Shown here piece after piece: positions 35,934 to 47,639 of a stretch of DNA of 64,000 bases. The stretch comes from Gari tellinella (lineage: Eukaryota > Mollusca > Bivalvia > Cardiida > Psammobiidae): the NCBI GenBank assembly GCA_922989275.2, contig OV277866.1, positions 75,676,328-75,740,327 of the forward strand, given 5' to 3'. Each line of letters begins with the position of its first letter. Within the stretch, counting starts at the first letter, position 1. The notes beneath the pieces are model-generated. The model saw nothing but the letters and a program-made list of their open reading frames with translations, was not told where the DNA came from and did not search any database. Made by a program: the position numbers and the translations under genes.

Positions 35934-36868
35934 GGGTTATCAATGTCATAAGCCAATTTTTAAAAGTATCAAACTTTTTTTCTAACATTGTTTTTTTGGA
36001 AGAGCTGTTTATGATGAACGAAAAAATACAAAAAAAATATGGTGGTGTCCTTTTTTTTAATTACAACGATTTGAAAAAGGTATGTCACATTTGGACGTTT
36101 TTTTCAAATTTTACCCATTCAGAGAACAAGCTTCAGTAAAATTTATTTTAAAACAAAACAAACATGATAATTTGGGTTTTCATTATTTATTTTATGTCTA
36201 TGGTGGTATTTTCACATATAGAAACCAAATTTAGGCAAAGCAGGCACCAGGTTTTAACAATATGGATCCTTGAATATCAAAAATATGCTTTGTATAGGGC
36301 ATGCTTTTATTCGTTTTTTATTTTATGAAAAAAATTAAAAAAGTTTGAAAATGAAATAGTTCTAGTATTAATTTTTTTTTATATTCTACCAGATGCATGC
36401 CCATGCTAAGGCAGTTCAAAATATGAAAAGAAATTGAAAGGTCAGTGTTGAAAATTTTGAGTTATAAAAGTAAAAAGAGTTATCTATCTCCCCTTACAAA
36501 ATTTACAAAAAAGTATCATATCGATGCTATATAGAGCTTTATAAATTTCACATTTGGTGCCTTTTTTTCTTAATTTTTTTTTTGTATGAAGAAATACTAC
36601 CATAGATAGGAAATAAAAAACAAAACCAAATTATCATATTTGTTTTCATTTAAAATGGATTTTATTGAAGCCGGGCTGTTTGAAAAGGACAAAATAAGAG
36701 GAAGTGGGTGGGGTAAATTTTACATGGCCGTAGAGCCAACCGTTGTTCACCAAAATGTACAATTTTTCTATTTTTTCATTCATCTTAAATAGCTCTTCAA
36801 TACAAAACCATCATAGAGTGTTTTCATATACTTTGAAAATGTCCCAAAGTCATGACATTGATACATCC
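35934..36868. mobile_element. giant palindromic TTAA element, copy 2
   Basis: It is flanked by TTAA (35930-35933, 36869-36872). The ends GGGTTATCAATGTCATAAG and CATGACATTGATACATCC match the copy at 29826-30774. It is again a near-complete palindrome, with a tract such as GGACACCACCATA/TATGGTGGTGTCC type pairing between halves, centred near 36400. Confidence 0.75.
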
Positions 36869-37289
36869 TTAAGTTGAACATTTAAAAATAAATGTTAAGA
36901 CTCCGGTATACTCAGTTTAAAGTTAAATTTCAACCTCATGTGTTTCTATCTGTTCCATGTTCAAATCTAGCACAGTCGAACGTGCTTTTACTTTTCTTAA
37001 TTTGTAGACACGATGGCTTTGGCATATAGATGTCCAGATCTAATGCAAATGGTATCGGTGTTCGCTTCAAGGTGACGATTAAATCATAATTTAGTTGAAA
37101 TTGTTGTTTCTGATGAGTTAAGTTCCTTTACTTTTAGAATATTACGGGTGAAAAGCAGCACAAGTTGTTGAAAGTTAATTCAGTAGCCAAAACGGCATAT
37201 TATATGCCGGTGTTGGGTATTCTCCAGGGAGTTTGTTTTAAAAGAATCATGTTAGAATCGAAGTAATAAATTTGTAGTTATACATGATC

Positions 37290-37385
37290 GTGCATTAGAT
37301 CATTGGCAGTCGTGATTTTTGGTAATTATATCACTTGACCTAAAAATCCCGTTAAACCTCAACTTTTAACAATGATCTAATACAC
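37290..37385. repeat. small fold-back repeat
   Basis: GTGCATTAGATCATTG (37290-37305) pairs with CAATGATCTAATACAC (37370-37385). Outer sequences pair only weakly. It lies at the 3' break of the Harbinger transposase remnant and may be a later insertion. Confidence 0.55.
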
Positions 37386-37429
37386 AAAAATTCACAGCTA
37401 CGAATTCGTTCTTTTTTAAATTTTACATA

Positions 37430-38090
37430 TAACGTTTGCTACACTTAACATTCTCTTCGCTCGCTTCCTTTAAACAGCGGAAAAGCGTCATCTCCTAGAA
37501 TGAAATAAGGGATATCTTGTTATCGTGTAGGGTGGTTCGCCGGTTGCAAACCGATGGTGTTGTTCTCTTAGGCTGACCGTATGGAGCTCTCAAGTAAGAT
37601 TCCTGCATCGGAAGCCAATCCGTTGCTTCCCATACTTATCCACAGGAACTTGTACTCTGCATCTACCATACCTAGCAGCACAATGGAGCAAAATCCCTTG
37701 TAATTATAAGACTTGCTTCCAGACAGATCCGGCTTCTTGATGGCTATATGTTTGCCGTCTATGGTCCCACATACAATTTTGATGTTCCATCGGTTGCATA
37801 ATACATACGAAAGACTCAAGCAGGAAACGCAACACAAACAATACACCCACCTCTCAAGCAGAACACACACACAGTCATACCATATCAAACACGCACACAC
37901 ACACACACGCACCCTCCCATATCTGCGCTACTTCACGTCATCGGTCATGGGTTGAAGGCAGGGCTATGAGTTCATCGTTGAACTGGTTCATAAATAGCCC
38001 AACACACCTCAGGTACAAGGAGGGGGTGGTGTTGTGTGCAACCCTGAAAGCGTACTGTAAGCATTTGAAACTCATCCCTGTAGCCAAAAT
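37430..38090 (-). pseudogene. PIF/Harbinger transposase remnant
   Basis: Harbinger transposases are DDE enzymes that integrate at 3-bp sites. Reading the minus strand from about 38090, one frame gives LQYAFRVAHNTT and LPSTHDR-REVAQIWE. The frame is then broken by the PLE insertion at 37799-37920. It resumes with CGTIDGKHIAIKKPD (first catalytic aspartate), SYNYKGFCSIVLLGMVDA and GSNGLASDAGIL (second aspartate). After a stop near 37568 the frame continues IPYFILGDDAFPLF, a characteristic downstream motif. The glutamate-bearing end was not found. Upstream, 38283-38480 may be decayed N-terminal sequence. Confidence 0.85.
37799..37920 (-). mobile_element. Penelope-like element fragment inside the Harbinger transposase
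   Basis: It has the usual 3' end (ACGAAAGACTCAAGCAGG) and the (CA)n tract, and ends at CCTCCCAT after only 120 bp. It splits the transposase frame just before NRWNIKIVCGTIDG. Confidence 0.85.
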
Positions 38091-38524
38091 ATGAGTGTTC
38101 ACATCAGCTTCTCTCCAGGCATAATGGAACCACGACCGCTGTTTGTCTTAGTGGTATACGAGCTGACACGTAGCAGCAACACGGCAAACATATATATTGC
38201 GGCTATACCTTATTAGCTGATGCTGTTGTCCTCAAAATCCTTATCAAGCTCCCGGAAGAGGGTATAGTTGTGTCTAAACAGCCTACATCGCCCAGTCCAT
38301 GACTTTACTCACCAACGCCTCTCTGGTGTTGAAGTTCACAGATAAGATTAGCCAAAAATCATGGCGTTCTTCTTCATCTTGAATTATTCTCCTTGATATT
38401 GTAACATCCACCATCTGAGATTGAATGGCCATTATTGCCAGATTCTCATGAGCAAGTTTCAGTTTTTCCTTTACATTCATACCCTCATAGGGGCATCATT
38501 TTTAAGATAACGTGCAAATGACGT

Positions 38525-38835
38525 GAGTCATTCGTAAGGCTGTCGTACGGCGACCGCAAGAGACTATCCGAATTCGTACGACAGCCTTGCGACTGTCTTT
38601 CACATTCGCACGGCTGCTGTGCGACCATCTTGCGGCTGTCGTGCGAATTTTGCATCACCTTTTTCCTATGTTCTCGTTCAAAATCGTACGACTCGTGAGA
38701 CAGCCGTACGGTGTTCGTGCGGCGGTCTTGCGTGGTCTACGATCGACACAAATTTGAAATTCATTGCTGCGATTTGTCTTGCGGTACACTGGACTAGCGA
38801 AATCGTACGAAATAAAATTCGTACGGCTGATGTGA
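38525..38835. repeat. right subterminal CGTACG-rich repeats
   Basis: A cluster of CGTACG, GTCGTGCG and AGCCGTACGG variants mirrors the cluster at the other end of the Harbinger element. Confidence 0.8.
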
Positions 38836-38846
38836 AACGGGCTTAA

Positions 38847-39410
38847 AAGAGGTTACGAAAAGCATTCAACACAATGAAAAGTACGTCATACGTGCCTGGC
38901 ACATACTTCGATTACCTAATTATATTATATTATATTATATTTTTACGACAAATATGGCCGAATAGAATTCAATGCTTACGAATTTTGTTGTGTATGATAA
39001 ATAAGAATATGTATATACCGTGTTCGAAACATGGACACTTATACTTTCTCGTCGAATTTGACCAATTCGAAACGCATCTTAATTTCTCCCCAATACAACT
39101 CCCTCCGGACAACACACGTAATTGTTTCTCCCATTTAGTGTTGTTGTAGAATGGTAACACTGTATATACCCTTTTCATGTTGATACTAGGGGTGTTCAAA
39201 TGGTTTTGATACTGGATCAATACGAAAACCCTACATCTCTCAGGGAAAAGGCGTAGATCTAATTTTAAAGTTGTTCGATGATGTTTTATAAATATTTGGC
39301 AGTTACTTTTGGTTAAAGTATTGAATATTACCTCGGTTAGTTCATTAAGTTCAATGGCAAGTACAATGTTCCACGCTATAAAATATGTTGTTAACCTTAT
39401 CAACAAGACA
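38847..39410. other. unassigned sequence
   Basis: The minus-strand frame of 145 codons (38969-39406) has no family resemblance. A partial copy of the next element's end (AGGGGTGTTCAAATGG, TTTTGATACTGGATCAATAC) lies at 39188-39223. Confidence 0.4.
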
Positions 39411-39543
39411 TACGAGGGGTGTTTAAATAGTTCTGATACTGGGTCAATAACTTCAACATTATGAGTGCAAAATGCATGTGTGATATATCATTCAAAAGAA
39501 CAATTCTTTGCCTACACGATGGTATAATGCACGATAAGATCAC

Positions 39544-40045
39544 TTAGCACATGGCTTGGAGCTCTCGGCCAATCAGAGGCCTAAAAAACCTGTGAATATA
39601 TCGTTTATTTTACAAAACCATGAAATAACTAACACACTGTTCACTTATTCCAAGCTTCCGTCATATCAAGGCAATTTGACGTCACAACCCTAGATCGGAG
39701 GGGAACTGCACTCGCTTGATGACGTCATATTATGTACAGTGAGACCTAAACTTTAAAGGCAATTAATAATGAATTGTGCTTACATATAGAGCTTCAATAA
39801 GCGTTAATGTCTCAAACTGCACATTGAAATAACCTTTCAATTTAAGTAAAATATTACACATAAAATGACTTTTTCGTCTAAAACAAAAAGTAGAATCGTA
39901 GGGTCTCTTGTTTTCCTCGAGCCCAAGCCAGTGCTAAATAGGTTAGACCACGGTTGCGCGCGAATAAACGACATAGTTCTCGGGGGCTACGCCCCCTCGA
40001 ACTATATCGTTTATTCGCTTGCAACCATGGTCTAACCTATACATA
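39544..40045. mobile_element. hairpin-ended TIR element, copy 1
   Basis: TIRs TTAGCACATGGCTTGG (39544) and CCAAGCCAGTGCTAAA (to 39938) are followed outside by a hairpin (39938-40040) and ACATA. It aligns in reverse with 58892-59887 over both TIR regions and interior (for example TTCCGTCAT, GACGTCA). The hairpin stems of the two copies agree only at the base. Confidence 0.7.
39938..40040. repeat. hairpin with GA/GA tip (read on the minus strand)
   Basis: ATAGGTTAGACCACGGTTGC pairs with GCAACCATGGTCTAACCTAT, then CGAATAAACGA with TCGTTTATTCG. Near the tip TC (39980-39981) faces TC (39997-39998), which is GA facing GA on the other strand. GGGGGC then pairs with GCCCCC around the loop TAC. Confidence 0.9.
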
Positions 40046-40059
40046 ACCCGATGAGTCAC

Positions 40060-40706
40060 AACATGAACCTAAATGACCCCTACTCGAGTACACTGGAACA
40101 TAGCACTTTTCAGACATTACTTTTTGACGCAATAATTTCTTAAATAGTATAATCTCCGGATTCTTTGGGGAAATATATTAGTTTATGTCTAATTTTTTAT
40201 GTAAATAAAATTTGATTTCTTTTGAAAGGGTTAATTGTCTAAAATCTCATTTTTTTCAAAATCAACATTTCTTATTTTGCTAATGACGAAAGTGGACATG
40301 TTTTTTTCGAACGCTATGAAAATGTTCTAGATCAGTTTTTCTACATTTTGATTTTAAAACATGAAACTATTTTTCAATGGCTTCAATTATAGCCTTGTTT
40401 AATAATAAAAAAGAGTTTGTAGTTTTCCTAACTACTTTTATACATAACAGGAGATCATTTTTTTATTATATTTCCAACACGTGTTTAGAATTAGCTTTAT
40501 TTTAATATATTATGTAATAATAACATTTAAAATTTTGCAGTGTTTACATACTTGTCTTATTGTATTTGACAGAAAATTTCATAAACTTATTTAAAATAAT
40601 AAAGCCGTAATAATACTTATAGTATCAAATTGTGTTTAGAAAATTAACTCAAATACACACAAAAAAGGACCAGTGTCCTCGAGGAGGGGTCATTTAGGTT
40701 CATGTT
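40060..40706. mobile_element. TIR element, 650 bp, AT-rich
   Basis: The ends AACATGAACCTAAATGACCC and GGGTCATTTAGGTTCATGTT are exact inverted copies, and CTCGAGTACACTGG pairs loosely with CCAGTGTCCTCGAG further in. No coding frame is present. Confidence 0.75.
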
Positions 40707-40822
40707 GGAGCTGATCGAGTAATGCAATCTTATCGTGCATGATATCACCATGTCGGCAAAAATGGATCTTTAAAATGATATATCACACATGCATTTTGAG
40801 AACTTTTTGAGCTACCCTCGTA

Positions 40823-43800
40823 TGACTGCATGCAGACATTGTGTTTCTCCATGTTGAAAGCATCGGACACTAACGATACAATGCGGAACTATACTTTTCA
40901 CCCATAAACTCAAATGTGAATTAGTTTGTCCTTGACAAAGGCTAGCCCCGCCCTGCCAGTTGAAATAAATCGGTCTATAATAAGCCTTATATATCGCTGT
41001 ATTGACAGACGAAGTCAAAACTCGACAATTATTGCATAACATGGTCGATATCTCAACCTGTCTTACTCTGTCACTGCCATTGGCGCACAGCAACACTACA
41101 AACAAAACTGGATCTTAATCAGACGCAACGTTGAGACTCATTAACCAAACAGAGTGACACTCGTTTCAATATTCATGTCAGTTTAAACATTATTACATCT
41201 GACTATTACAGACGATACTACCAATGCAAGAGAATATTTCAGCAGAAAGAGCGTCAAAGCAAGCAAATAACATTGATAGTGAATGTGTTAATTCTTTGAA
41301 AGCTGTTTATCCCACTTGGTTCATGCATTCAATAATCACCTGTTGTATAGTGCGCCTTGTCTTTTGTTCCAAAGATCGGTCGGTTAAGGGAGATGTTACT
41401 GTATTGAACGGCATATCAAACAAACTTTTAAATAAACCATCTTGGTATTTTTCTTTTTTTGTCAACACCTGACAGCGACTCTCTGATCAGATCATCTTTT
41501 TTTTGTCAACACCTATCTTGATATTGGTCTCACACTTGGTCCATGTGTGTGAACACGTGGCCTGCGCCAAAGGTTGCAACGCTTTGGAGTTGAATCTTAA
41601 GTGGGTCTTAAACATTTACTTGGTAAGATTTGAGCAGAGATTTTGGAAAAGAACTCGGACTCAACTTAAAGTCTTTATAACTTTTGACGCTGACGTATTT
41701 TCAATAAAGAAATAAACCCTTATCAAGTCTAGATTATTATATTTCAATATTATTTAATATTGTTTGTTTTCATTACTTTTGGTTAGCTGTGATTGGCTGA
41801 ATTCTTGTTTTCATAACCCCATGAAACCAAAAACAATTAGACCACGCCTTGTCAGGACTACTTTTGTTTAGTCCAACTGCTCTCCATAAGCGCTGTATGA
41901 AGCAAAACACCAACTTGCGTCATTGACGACGACGCTACTACAAAACAACGTCGCGTTTCGGCGGAAAATATATATGTCGGAGGGGCTGCAATCTACGTTT
42001 CAAAAGTGTTAAATAATCAACACTCGTGTCAGATTCTCTATTTAACTGCTTTCTTAAATTCAATAGTGATCTTAAATATTTAGGAATATATCGGAATATT
42101 TATTGTATTCATGGAGGTATGCAACATAACCCTGGTCACACTTTTGTATGAAACCGCTTTTTAAATGATAACTCGATGCCGCTCAGGATATGAATTGAAC
42201 ATTGAACTGGGTTGTTTAAGGTTCTTTACTAACGCATTTGCAAACGTACACTTCTACCTAGAGTTCTGTAATTAGAATCACCACACGTGCATATGAGACA
42301 CGCTATTCTTCTTCGGCTTTAAGATAATAATGTCGGTTTCTAATTAGTTAAAACAATATCAAATGCTGAGTAAGTAGGCGTTTGACCAGGCTTCAAACTG
42401 TATGAAACTCGTGTTAAAACGACTGTATTGCATTGCGACTGTGTAATTGTTTTATAAGCGGGAACCATTTGATCTGGTACATTGTAACATATTTGTCCGG
42501 ACCTGTGAAACAGGCAACATAATATGATCATAGATGAAATATTTTAAAATATTCTTGACAGATAAGGCCAAAGTACGTTTTATAAGTTGATAGGCATATT
42601 GGGACAATATCGAAACCTGTAAAACATATCAATACATCATTTCACAGGCCAAGTACCTTATTCTAATATCAAGAGAATGCTTATTTTATTTGTCTAGGTT
42701 TTATCTTATCACAATAAGTCTGATTAGGTATTCATATAAAAAAGGTAAAACGCAGATTTATAGCAGCGTATTGAAGGTAAGGTTTGCACTTTTCTTGCTA
42801 ACGCTCACATTGAGCATTACTTTACTTTTCTTTAACACTCAATCACTGTCTGTGTCTATACTTTTTGTTTAACAAAGTTCCCGCAAAACAATATTTGACA
42901 TGCGTTTGCAATGTGTTGGACTAATATTTGATTAGCACGCGGTCTGGTCATGCTTAAAACTATTGGCTCGTTTGTAAAATTACATCTGACACTAAATCCA
43001 GTTAAAGCATAGGGTAAAAATGTTGTTTCATCTGAACTTAAACATAAACCTGCATTTAACTGTAACGCTATAGGTTGTAAAACACAATACTTTTTTTAAA
43101 CAAAAAAATGTTAAAAATATTTCACCTTTTAATAAAAATAAATATGTAATGCTTTATTATATCATTTATTATTTCTGCAATGTTTTAGCAAACAAGTTTA
43201 CATAATATATATTTGGGAAGTTATTCAGACCAACTTAATTCTGAGGCAGTAAAAATCATACCCACAAAAAAGCTGTTCCATGACATGAACTCAATAAATA
43301 AATAAATGATTATAGACACGCGATTGGAAGAGTTACAATCGAAAATATACACTCCCACTGAACGCGTATATGCTGCGACAAAAATGTCCAATGCAAACAG
43401 GTTGGCGACGCCGGTTCTCGAGCTTGTTATCAGGCTCAATATTTTCTGCCAATCAGGTTTAAAATGAATCATACACATTTTCCAGCATTGCAACCGTTTG
43501 TTTGAATTTCGTTTGTCTTTGTTTTTGTTTAAAGGGAACGAGGAACATCTTTCCATTTTACTTATAAACTGAAGTGTTTCTTACGATTTAGTTATTTCCC
43601 TTAGTGACTAATTGTTCCACAAGGATATAAATTCCCATTTAAAGGAGAAAACACATAATTATATTATCTGGTGAAATCGATATAACTCTGCATGTATCTT
43701 AAATACTTTTTATGCTAATTTAAGAACATAAGATGCATGCAACGCTTTACACAAGTGTTGTCAAATATGTCGATTATTCTTTGACTTTATAATTCGTCTC

Positions 43801-45842
43801 GGTTTCAAATATCTAGATTCCTAGATTGAATATTAGGTTTGAAATTGTATATATGGAAATTGTTTAATTGTTTCTGACTGATCCTTTTATGTCTGGCTTA
43901 GTTAAAGGTTTTATTATACATTAATAAAACTTTTGGGCTTATCCAATGTCATTTTGTCTGGTTATTATCAAATATAGACATATCCACAGTCTAATCACGC
44001 AAATGTACTTGAGGGTGGTGTTTAAAGTTATCTGCTGAATTAGACAACTCATGTGGTATTGCGAAAAACTCTATGTTCGATTAGTATTCAGTGTAATTGA
44101 TTTTTTTACTATGTGCAACGGTTACTTTTCTGAATTTCAAAATTGCCACGTTTCCAAACTGAAATAAGACATTGACACATTTATTTCAAATCTCGTTATA
44201 CAACATGTATGATTAAGTTGTCAATGTGCTCTATATATTATGTACACGCAAACGGTTTTTCAGTGCAGTGTTAACGAAATGCAATCGTTTTAAGGTGTTT
44301 TGTTTAGGTAACGGGTGATGAGCTATGGTATATGAGGACGATTACCATGTAACAATCACGTATACCAGCAACCCTTTGAGTGTTGTCTATTATGTGTTTA
44401 TATTTTAATTCTAAGTCAATAAAATTATTATAAAATATGTCAAACGTTGCGATTAGTTGGTTTTAGGAGTTAGATGGTTTTAACAACATAACAATATCGA
44501 TATATTTATATAATTCTTAAATAGTTGATGGTGTAACAGCATAAAAAAACAAATATATGGAAAAAGTAGTTAAATGTACAATGGGGTACAAAGATAAGCA
44601 TCACTTAAGTATATTAAGGGCTTGGCCTCTTGTACGTGTGTATGTAAAACAAAGTAAGAGAATTATCTAGTTAAACTATTCGTTATGATGATTTACATTT
44701 TTCCGAACGCGTCTATATTTTAGAGTTGCGTTTATATCGGCAAAGCAATGAGAACCAAGTTCCTCTTTTTATACTTTAAACATATTTTATTACCCATATG
44801 TACATGTAATACAGTTGACATATTTACAAAACGTGTAACACCACAAAGTATGAATATAAGTAAATGGGTTGGGCCACAAGTTCTATAAACATTAGTAAAG
44901 GCCCTCCCCTAAAATGGGGCATTTGTAACATTGGTAGTGGTTTATTTTTGTTAACAGAACTAACAACTGGAAAAGTTCAAATGATATAAGTGCTATGTTC
45001 GTAATAAAGGTAAAGTCGAAGAAGAAAAGTGTGATAATAAGAGACATAGAGGAAAGTAAACCACATTGTTTTATCGAGTTGTATTCTGATTGTCGCTGAC
45101 CTAATATGGTCGGCTGAACCGTTATTGTCCGGAAGTTCATCAACAGGAGTGTCGTCAGAACGGAAGAAGCAATCTAGATTAGATACATTTTGTCAAACCC
45201 GTGTACGCATAAACCATCTGGTATTATCGATGAACTCTCATTTACCCCACAATAAAATCAAAACGGTTCTGTTACATACATCATATCGAGTCCATATTGT
45301 TTTCTATTTTTTAGCAAATTGCCAAATAACGTCGTGTCTATTTGTTCGAATTCCAGCTGTGACAAGTGTGTGTTTGTTGTTAATAAATAAAGTTAATGTA
45401 GATAAATGTAGAACACTAGTGATTGTTTGCATTCTATATAATCTGCGGAATTAATACCAATATAAGTACATGTATATACGTATTTGATTGCAAGAGGATC
45501 AAACAAAACTCATAAAGTTTATGTGTTCGACGTAGCACGGCTTCCAAATTACGCAATTACCTAAGCGCTTAGAGATAACTATTGTTAACATATTATAGAA
45601 CCGACTTATTCACTACAAGCTTGCTTTCACTGATCAATATGTCTAAATATCTGAAGGAGCTTTCTGCTTTACTTTCATTATGTTTTAAATATATATCTGT
45701 GTCTGAAAGCTATTAACCTATTTTGACCTAGATAGGTTGCGATCTCGCCGTTCCAATATGACGCTGTGTACTGGTAATATTGTCAACCTACACCAAATAC
45801 CAATTTGTTAAAAATAAGAGATTTTATTGTGTAACTCGTTCA
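40823..45842. other. long unassigned stretch
   Basis: No gene could be supported in these 5 kb. A tandem duplication (TTTTTTGTCAACACCT at about 41457 and 41497) and a partial dispersed motif near 41108-41150 were noted. A plus-strand frame around 45085-45190 (WSAEPLLSGSSSTGVSSER) is protein-like in composition, but has no convincing splice sites or known family. Confidence 0.4.
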
Positions 45843-45900
45843 CAAGCATTTGATTGGTCAGATTGGAGCCTAGGCTCAAATCTGACAAATCAAATGCTTG
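45843..45900. repeat. near-perfect palindrome
   Basis: CAAGCATTTGATTGGTCAGA pairs with TCTGACAAATCAAATGCTTG with one or two mismatches. The tip is GGAGCC-ta-GGCTC. A tRNA-like B-box string (GCTCGAACCCGC complement) lies about 90 bp downstream but cannot be extended. Confidence 0.85.
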
Positions 45901-46230
45901 GGAATACACTCAGGCTCAACTATATGCCTTATAACCTCGGAACCAGACGGTAACAGGCTCAAACCAGCTGTAGCTAGATATAAGCTCGAACCCGCAACTT
46001 CGGACTCACCCCTTCCTCCGCCCCAATCGCTATAAAGTCGACTTTTTAAACCGTTCGAATCCAGATCAGGCATCGCCTTATGCAAAATCTGATCATAATT
46101 CAAACTATTTGACACTCGTATGGATCTAAATTCAAAACTGTCTTGCAGATTGCACTATTAAAACAGTCGGCAATATTTTTTACGGTGAAGGGGTATCAAT
46201 ATCTCACCAATGAGTTTGCAATGGAAGTGT
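45901..46230. other. unassigned sequence
   Basis: It contains a partial dispersed motif (CTGATCATAATTCAAACTAT) at about 46089-46120 and nothing else recognised. Confidence 0.35.
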
Positions 46231-46469
46231 TAACTATGCTTTCTTCGTTGGTTGTGCGACGACATACAGGGCTTAGCACTACATGATGATGTGTCTCTAA
46301 AGCCCTCCTTAACCGGGAGAGTTATGTCGGATTTTTGTGCTTTGTTTTTTCTCTCCCTTTCTGTCATACCCTGAAGCCACCCGTGTCTTACAGTTACTAA
46401 TGACTACGGACTAGTCGTTTGAGTACAATTGGACCGTTGCAATAGTGTTTTTTTTTTAACACGGGCTTA
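46231..46469 (+). mobile_element. Penelope-like element, first tandem unit (partial)
   Basis: It starts at GGTTGTGCGACGACA and ends at AACACGGGCTTA, where the next unit begins directly with GATTTTTCCTCAAG. This head-to-tail junction with a truncated upstream unit is typical of Penelope-like elements. Confidence 0.7.
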
Positions 46470-47250
46470 GATTTTTCCTCAAGAAAGATTATGATCCAAC
46501 TATATTGCTGCGCACTTCACGTTTGGTTATCGATCAATCTACAATTGATAACTATGCTTTCCTCTTTGGTTGTGCGACGACAGACAGGGCTTAGCACTAC
46601 ATGATGATGTATCTCTAAAGCCGTCCTTAACCGGGAGAGTTATGTCGGATTTTCAAGCTTTGGTTTTTCTCTCCCTCTCTGTCGTACCCTAAACCCTCCC
46701 ATGTCTTACAGTTACTCGTGACTACAGACTATTCGCTTGAGTACAATTTGACCGTTGCCATAGTGGGTTATTTTTAACACGGGCTTGAATGTTTAATTCT
46801 TTCCCGTGTTATTAATAATCCTGTCAGAGAATTTTGTTAGATGTTTTACATGTATTTACTTACTGTGCTGGCGGTCTTTTTGATTGTAAGGTTGTGGAAC
46901 AGGGTTTATATTTTATGTACACTCTTCGTCTTTATAGGTGAATATAGGAGATAAGTGTGAGGTTGGGCGCCCCTAAACCCAGGTTTAACCCCCCAGTGGT
47001 TGTTAATAATTAATTAATTTATAACTGATTATTGATTGCTACTGACCGTACCAAGGCGGGCTCCTATGTTCACTTAGCTTTATGTTTGTCTTGCGTGTTG
47101 TTTTCTATTTAGTGTGTAGATGAAGGAATGGTATTGCGTGTGTGTGTGTGTGTGCTTGTTATGGTATGGCTGTGTGTGTGTTCTGCTTTAGAGATGGGTG
47201 TATTGTTTGTGTTGCGTTTCCTGCTTGAGTCTTCTTTCGTATTTATTTAT
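46470..47250 (+). mobile_element. Penelope-like element, central tandem unit
   Basis: It is a copy of the whole 3' region from GATTTTTCCTCAAG to the tail CGTATTTATTTATT, about 780 bp, aligned with 6617-7362. It lacks reverse transcriptase sequence, so it is 5'-truncated relative to the 6-kb locus. Confidence 0.8.
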
Positions 47251-47466
47251 TGAATGTTTAATTCTTTCCCGTGTTACTAATAATCTTCTTGTCATATAAT
47301 TTTTTCTGGATGTTTACATGTATTTACTTACTGTGTTGGCGGTCTTTTTGATTGTGGGGTTAGGGAACAGGGTTTATGTTTTGTGTACACTGTTCGTCGT
47401 GAATATAGGAGATAAGAGTGCGGTTGGGCGCCCCTAAACCCTGGTTTACCCCCCCCTAGTGGTTAT
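47251..47466 (+). mobile_element. Penelope-like element, third unit, left part
   Basis: It follows the previous tail directly, starting GAATGTTTAATTC. It runs to CCCCCCCTAGTGG and is then interrupted by the hairpin-ended element. The unit resumes at 48064. Several A-to-G differences are visible (for example GATTGTGGGG for GATTGTAAGG). Confidence 0.7.
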
Positions 47467-47470
47467 TTAA

Positions 47471-47639
47471 GAAATAATCTATGTTCTACCGTTCTGAAAC
47501 TGTATTTTACAACGGTCGGTCGTTATGGTGCGCAGGAATTGACCACGAAGGCCGAAGGCCTGAGTGGTCAATCCCTGCGCACAACAACTCCCAATCGTTG
47601 TAAAATACAGTTTCACAACGGTAGAACATAGATTATTTC
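47471..47639. repeat. terminal hairpin with GA/GA tip
   Basis: GAAATAATCTATGTTCTACC pairs exactly with GGTAGAACATAGATTATTTC, AACTGTATTTTACAACG with its complement, and TGCGCAGG with CCTGCGCA. Near the tip CCAC is followed by GA (47547-47548), which faces GA (47562-47563) before GTGG. AGGCC pairs with GGCCT around the loop GAA. Confidence 0.9.

Larger units (their letters stand above)
33859..38843 (-). mobile_element. PIF/Harbinger DNA transposon, 5 kb, with nested insertions
   Basis: The ends AGCCCGTTTCACATCAGCC and GGCTGATGTGAAACGGGCT are exact inverted copies, each bordered by TAA (33856-33858 and 38844-38846), the 3-bp target typical of PIF/Harbinger. A Harbinger-type transposase remnant lies on the minus strand near the right end. 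Both ends carry dense CGTACG-type subterminal repeats. A SINE, a tRNA-bearing TIR element, a palindromic TTAA element and a PLE fragment have all inserted inside. Confidence 0.9.
39411..40822. mobile_element. mariner-type TA element used as a nesting site
   Basis: The ends TACGAGGGGTGTTTAAATAG and CTCAAAAAGTTCT-equivalent TACGAGGGTAGCTC (inverted, ending 40822) have TA borders. Further inside, CAAAATGCATGTGTGATATA is repeated in inverted form at both sides, giving long TIRs of about 110-130 bp. The centre is occupied by two other elements (39544-40045 and 40060-40706). No transposase is present. Confidence 0.7.

Noticed and set aside
38969..39406. 145-codon minus-strand frame
   Set aside because: No recognisable motif, overlaps a partial transposon end, and composition is ordinary for AT-rich non-coding DNA.
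45085..45190. Serine-rich plus-strand frame as a possible exon
   Set aside because: No convincing acceptor or donor site and no known family; it could be chance.
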